Position numbers and translations under genes: made by a program. The notes beneath the pieces are model-generated. The model made no database searches. It saw only the letters and a program-made list of their open reading frames with translations, and had not been told where the DNA came from. From Candidatus Thiodiazotropha sp. (ex Gloverina cf. vestifex) (GTDB taxonomy: Bacteria > Pseudomonadota > Gammaproteobacteria > Chromatiales > Chromatiaceae): DNA of 5,992 nucleotides. The DNA lies in contig JAHXHT010000145.1 in assembly GCA_025656435.1 (NCBI GenBank), positions 1 to 5,992 on the forward strand, in the 5' to 3' direction. Below are positions 5,975 to 5,992 of this stretch, piece after piece (position 1 is the first letter of the stretch; every line of letters begins with the position of its first letter).

Positions 5975-5992
5975 GCCGTTATGCCCCGACCG

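Overview
The window looks like chromosomal DNA from a free-living or symbiotic gammaproteobacterium. Evidence: moderate-to-high GC coding sequence, a class-I type phosphatidylserine decarboxylase (Psd), a Tat-exported MepK-like peptidase next to a YcbB/LdtD-like L,D-transpeptidase (the gene order of E. coli ycbB-ycbK), and a two-domain rhodanese. The rhodanese and the SCO-like protein would fit a sulfur-oxidising lineage, but that is only an impression; no marker gene is present to fix the taxon.

Layout. Bases 1-2179 (+ strand) hold three tightly packed genes: the 3' part of a two-domain rhodanese sulfurtransferase, a membrane-anchored SCO1/SenC-like thioredoxin-fold protein that has lost every copper ligand and contains no cysteine, and psd. 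The first two overlap by ATGA and the next gap is 6 bases, so they probably form one operon. A 117-base gap with two related hairpins separates psd from the convergent - strand genes. Bases 2297-3503 (- strand) hold arsR-arsM, which overlap by 11 bases: an arsenic-responsive repressor and an arsenite methyltransferase. A well-spaced promoter lies directly before arsR, so close that the transcript may be leaderless. Bases 3639-5891 (- strand) hold a Tat-secreted MepK/DUF882 murein endopeptidase followed by a strong intrinsic terminator, and upstream of it a YcbB/LdtD-like L,D-transpeptidase.

How the genes work together. Rhodanese, SCO-like protein and Psd share an apparent operon without an obvious common pathway; Psd makes phosphatidylethanolamine. 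ArsR-ArsM is a minimal arsenic methylation unit with no arsenite efflux gene in view. LdtD would make 3-3 (mDAP-mDAP) peptidoglycan cross-links and MepK-type enzymes cut them, so the last pair is a make-and-break module for one bond type.

No clearly new multi-gene system is visible. The most unusual items are the ldtD reading frame, which has no normal start codon or signal peptide and runs upstream into an in-frame stop at the edge of a nested palindrome (5911-5974), and the cysteine-free SCO-like protein.
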